Part shown: positions 13,871 to 13,904 of the stretch, one piece after another
How positions within the stretch are numbered: position 1 is the stretch's first letter
Layout: every line of letters begins with the position of its first letter
Assembly: GCA_023139655.1 (NCBI GenBank)
Contig: JAGLNE010000035.1
Span: forward strand, 1 to 13,904
Reading direction: 5' to 3'
Source: Candidatus Parcubacteria bacterium
Lineage (GTDB): Bacteria; Patescibacteriota; Patescibacteriia; Patescibacteriales; UBA12075
Length of the DNA stretch: 13,904 nucleotides
Notes under the pieces: model-generated
Databases searched by the model: none
Told to the model about the DNA's origin: nothing
What the model saw: only the letters and a program-made list of their open reading frames with translations
Program-made: the position numbers and the translations under genes

Positions 13871-13904
13871 AGAAGCTAAGCTTCCTATAGGAAGCTTAGC
13901 TTCT
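13871..13904. repeat. Perfect 34-bp palindrome at the window edge
   Basis: Positions 13871-13904 equal their own reverse complement: two 15-base arms around a central TATA. Each arm is itself nearly palindromic (GAAGC-TAA-GCTTC). The last base of the window is still part of it, so the full element may be longer. The arm differs by one base from GAAGCGAAGCTTC (6127-6139) in the family A element. Confidence 0.85.

Noticed and set aside
1..13904. Complete insertion sequence, prophage or defence system
   Set aside because: No transposase, integrase, nuclease or phage gene is visible; all repeats are small and non-coding, and the genes are housekeeping or cell-wall genes.

Overview
The window looks like chromosomal DNA of a Candidate Phyla Radiation (Patescibacteria) bacterium. 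It is AT-rich and all seven genes lie on the + strand and end in TAA. The RNA polymerase subunits, MurE-like ligase, FemAB-like transferase and double-receiver protein have the lineage's usual flavour. The phylum call is inference from memory of these families. Glycine is encoded by GGN throughout and no in-frame TGA is seen, so nothing suggests the UGA-glycine code of Gracilibacteria.

Layout: (1) 1-68, the right half of an inverted-repeat element whose end supplies a promoter; (2) 69-902, a response regulator of two receiver domains and no output domain, closed by a strong terminator at 906-944; (3) 978-2342, a U32-family (TrhP-like tRNA hydroxylation) protein with its own promoter and repeat DNA translated inside it; (4) 2457-3026 ruvA and 3030-3986 a FemAB-like transferase, nearly contiguous; (5) 4086-5480, a MurE-like ligase lacking the usual N-terminal UDP-binding domain, with a 78-bp palindromic element just before its start; (6) 5481-6233, a 753-bp non-coding region with tandem promoters, two terminator-like hairpins and two inverted-repeat elements; (7) 6234-9707 rpoB and 9814-13794 rpoC, closed by a perfect 12-bp terminator stem; (8) a perfect 34-bp palindrome at the window edge.

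Functionally, rpoB and rpoC make the catalytic core of RNA polymerase. The MurE-like and FemAB-like proteins point to peptidoglycan stem-peptide and cross-bridge work. RuvA serves Holliday-junction processing, and the U32 protein probably serves tRNA wobble-uridine modification. The double receiver has no partner kinase here.

No complete new defence or mobile system is visible. The unusual layer is repeat DNA. Small inverted or tandem repeats sit in almost every gene junction, inside two coding sequences without breaking the frame, and next to the starts of the receiver gene, the ligase and rpoB. Near-absence of Shine-Dalgarno sequences and promoters placed right at start codons suggest many leaderless or very short-leader transcripts.
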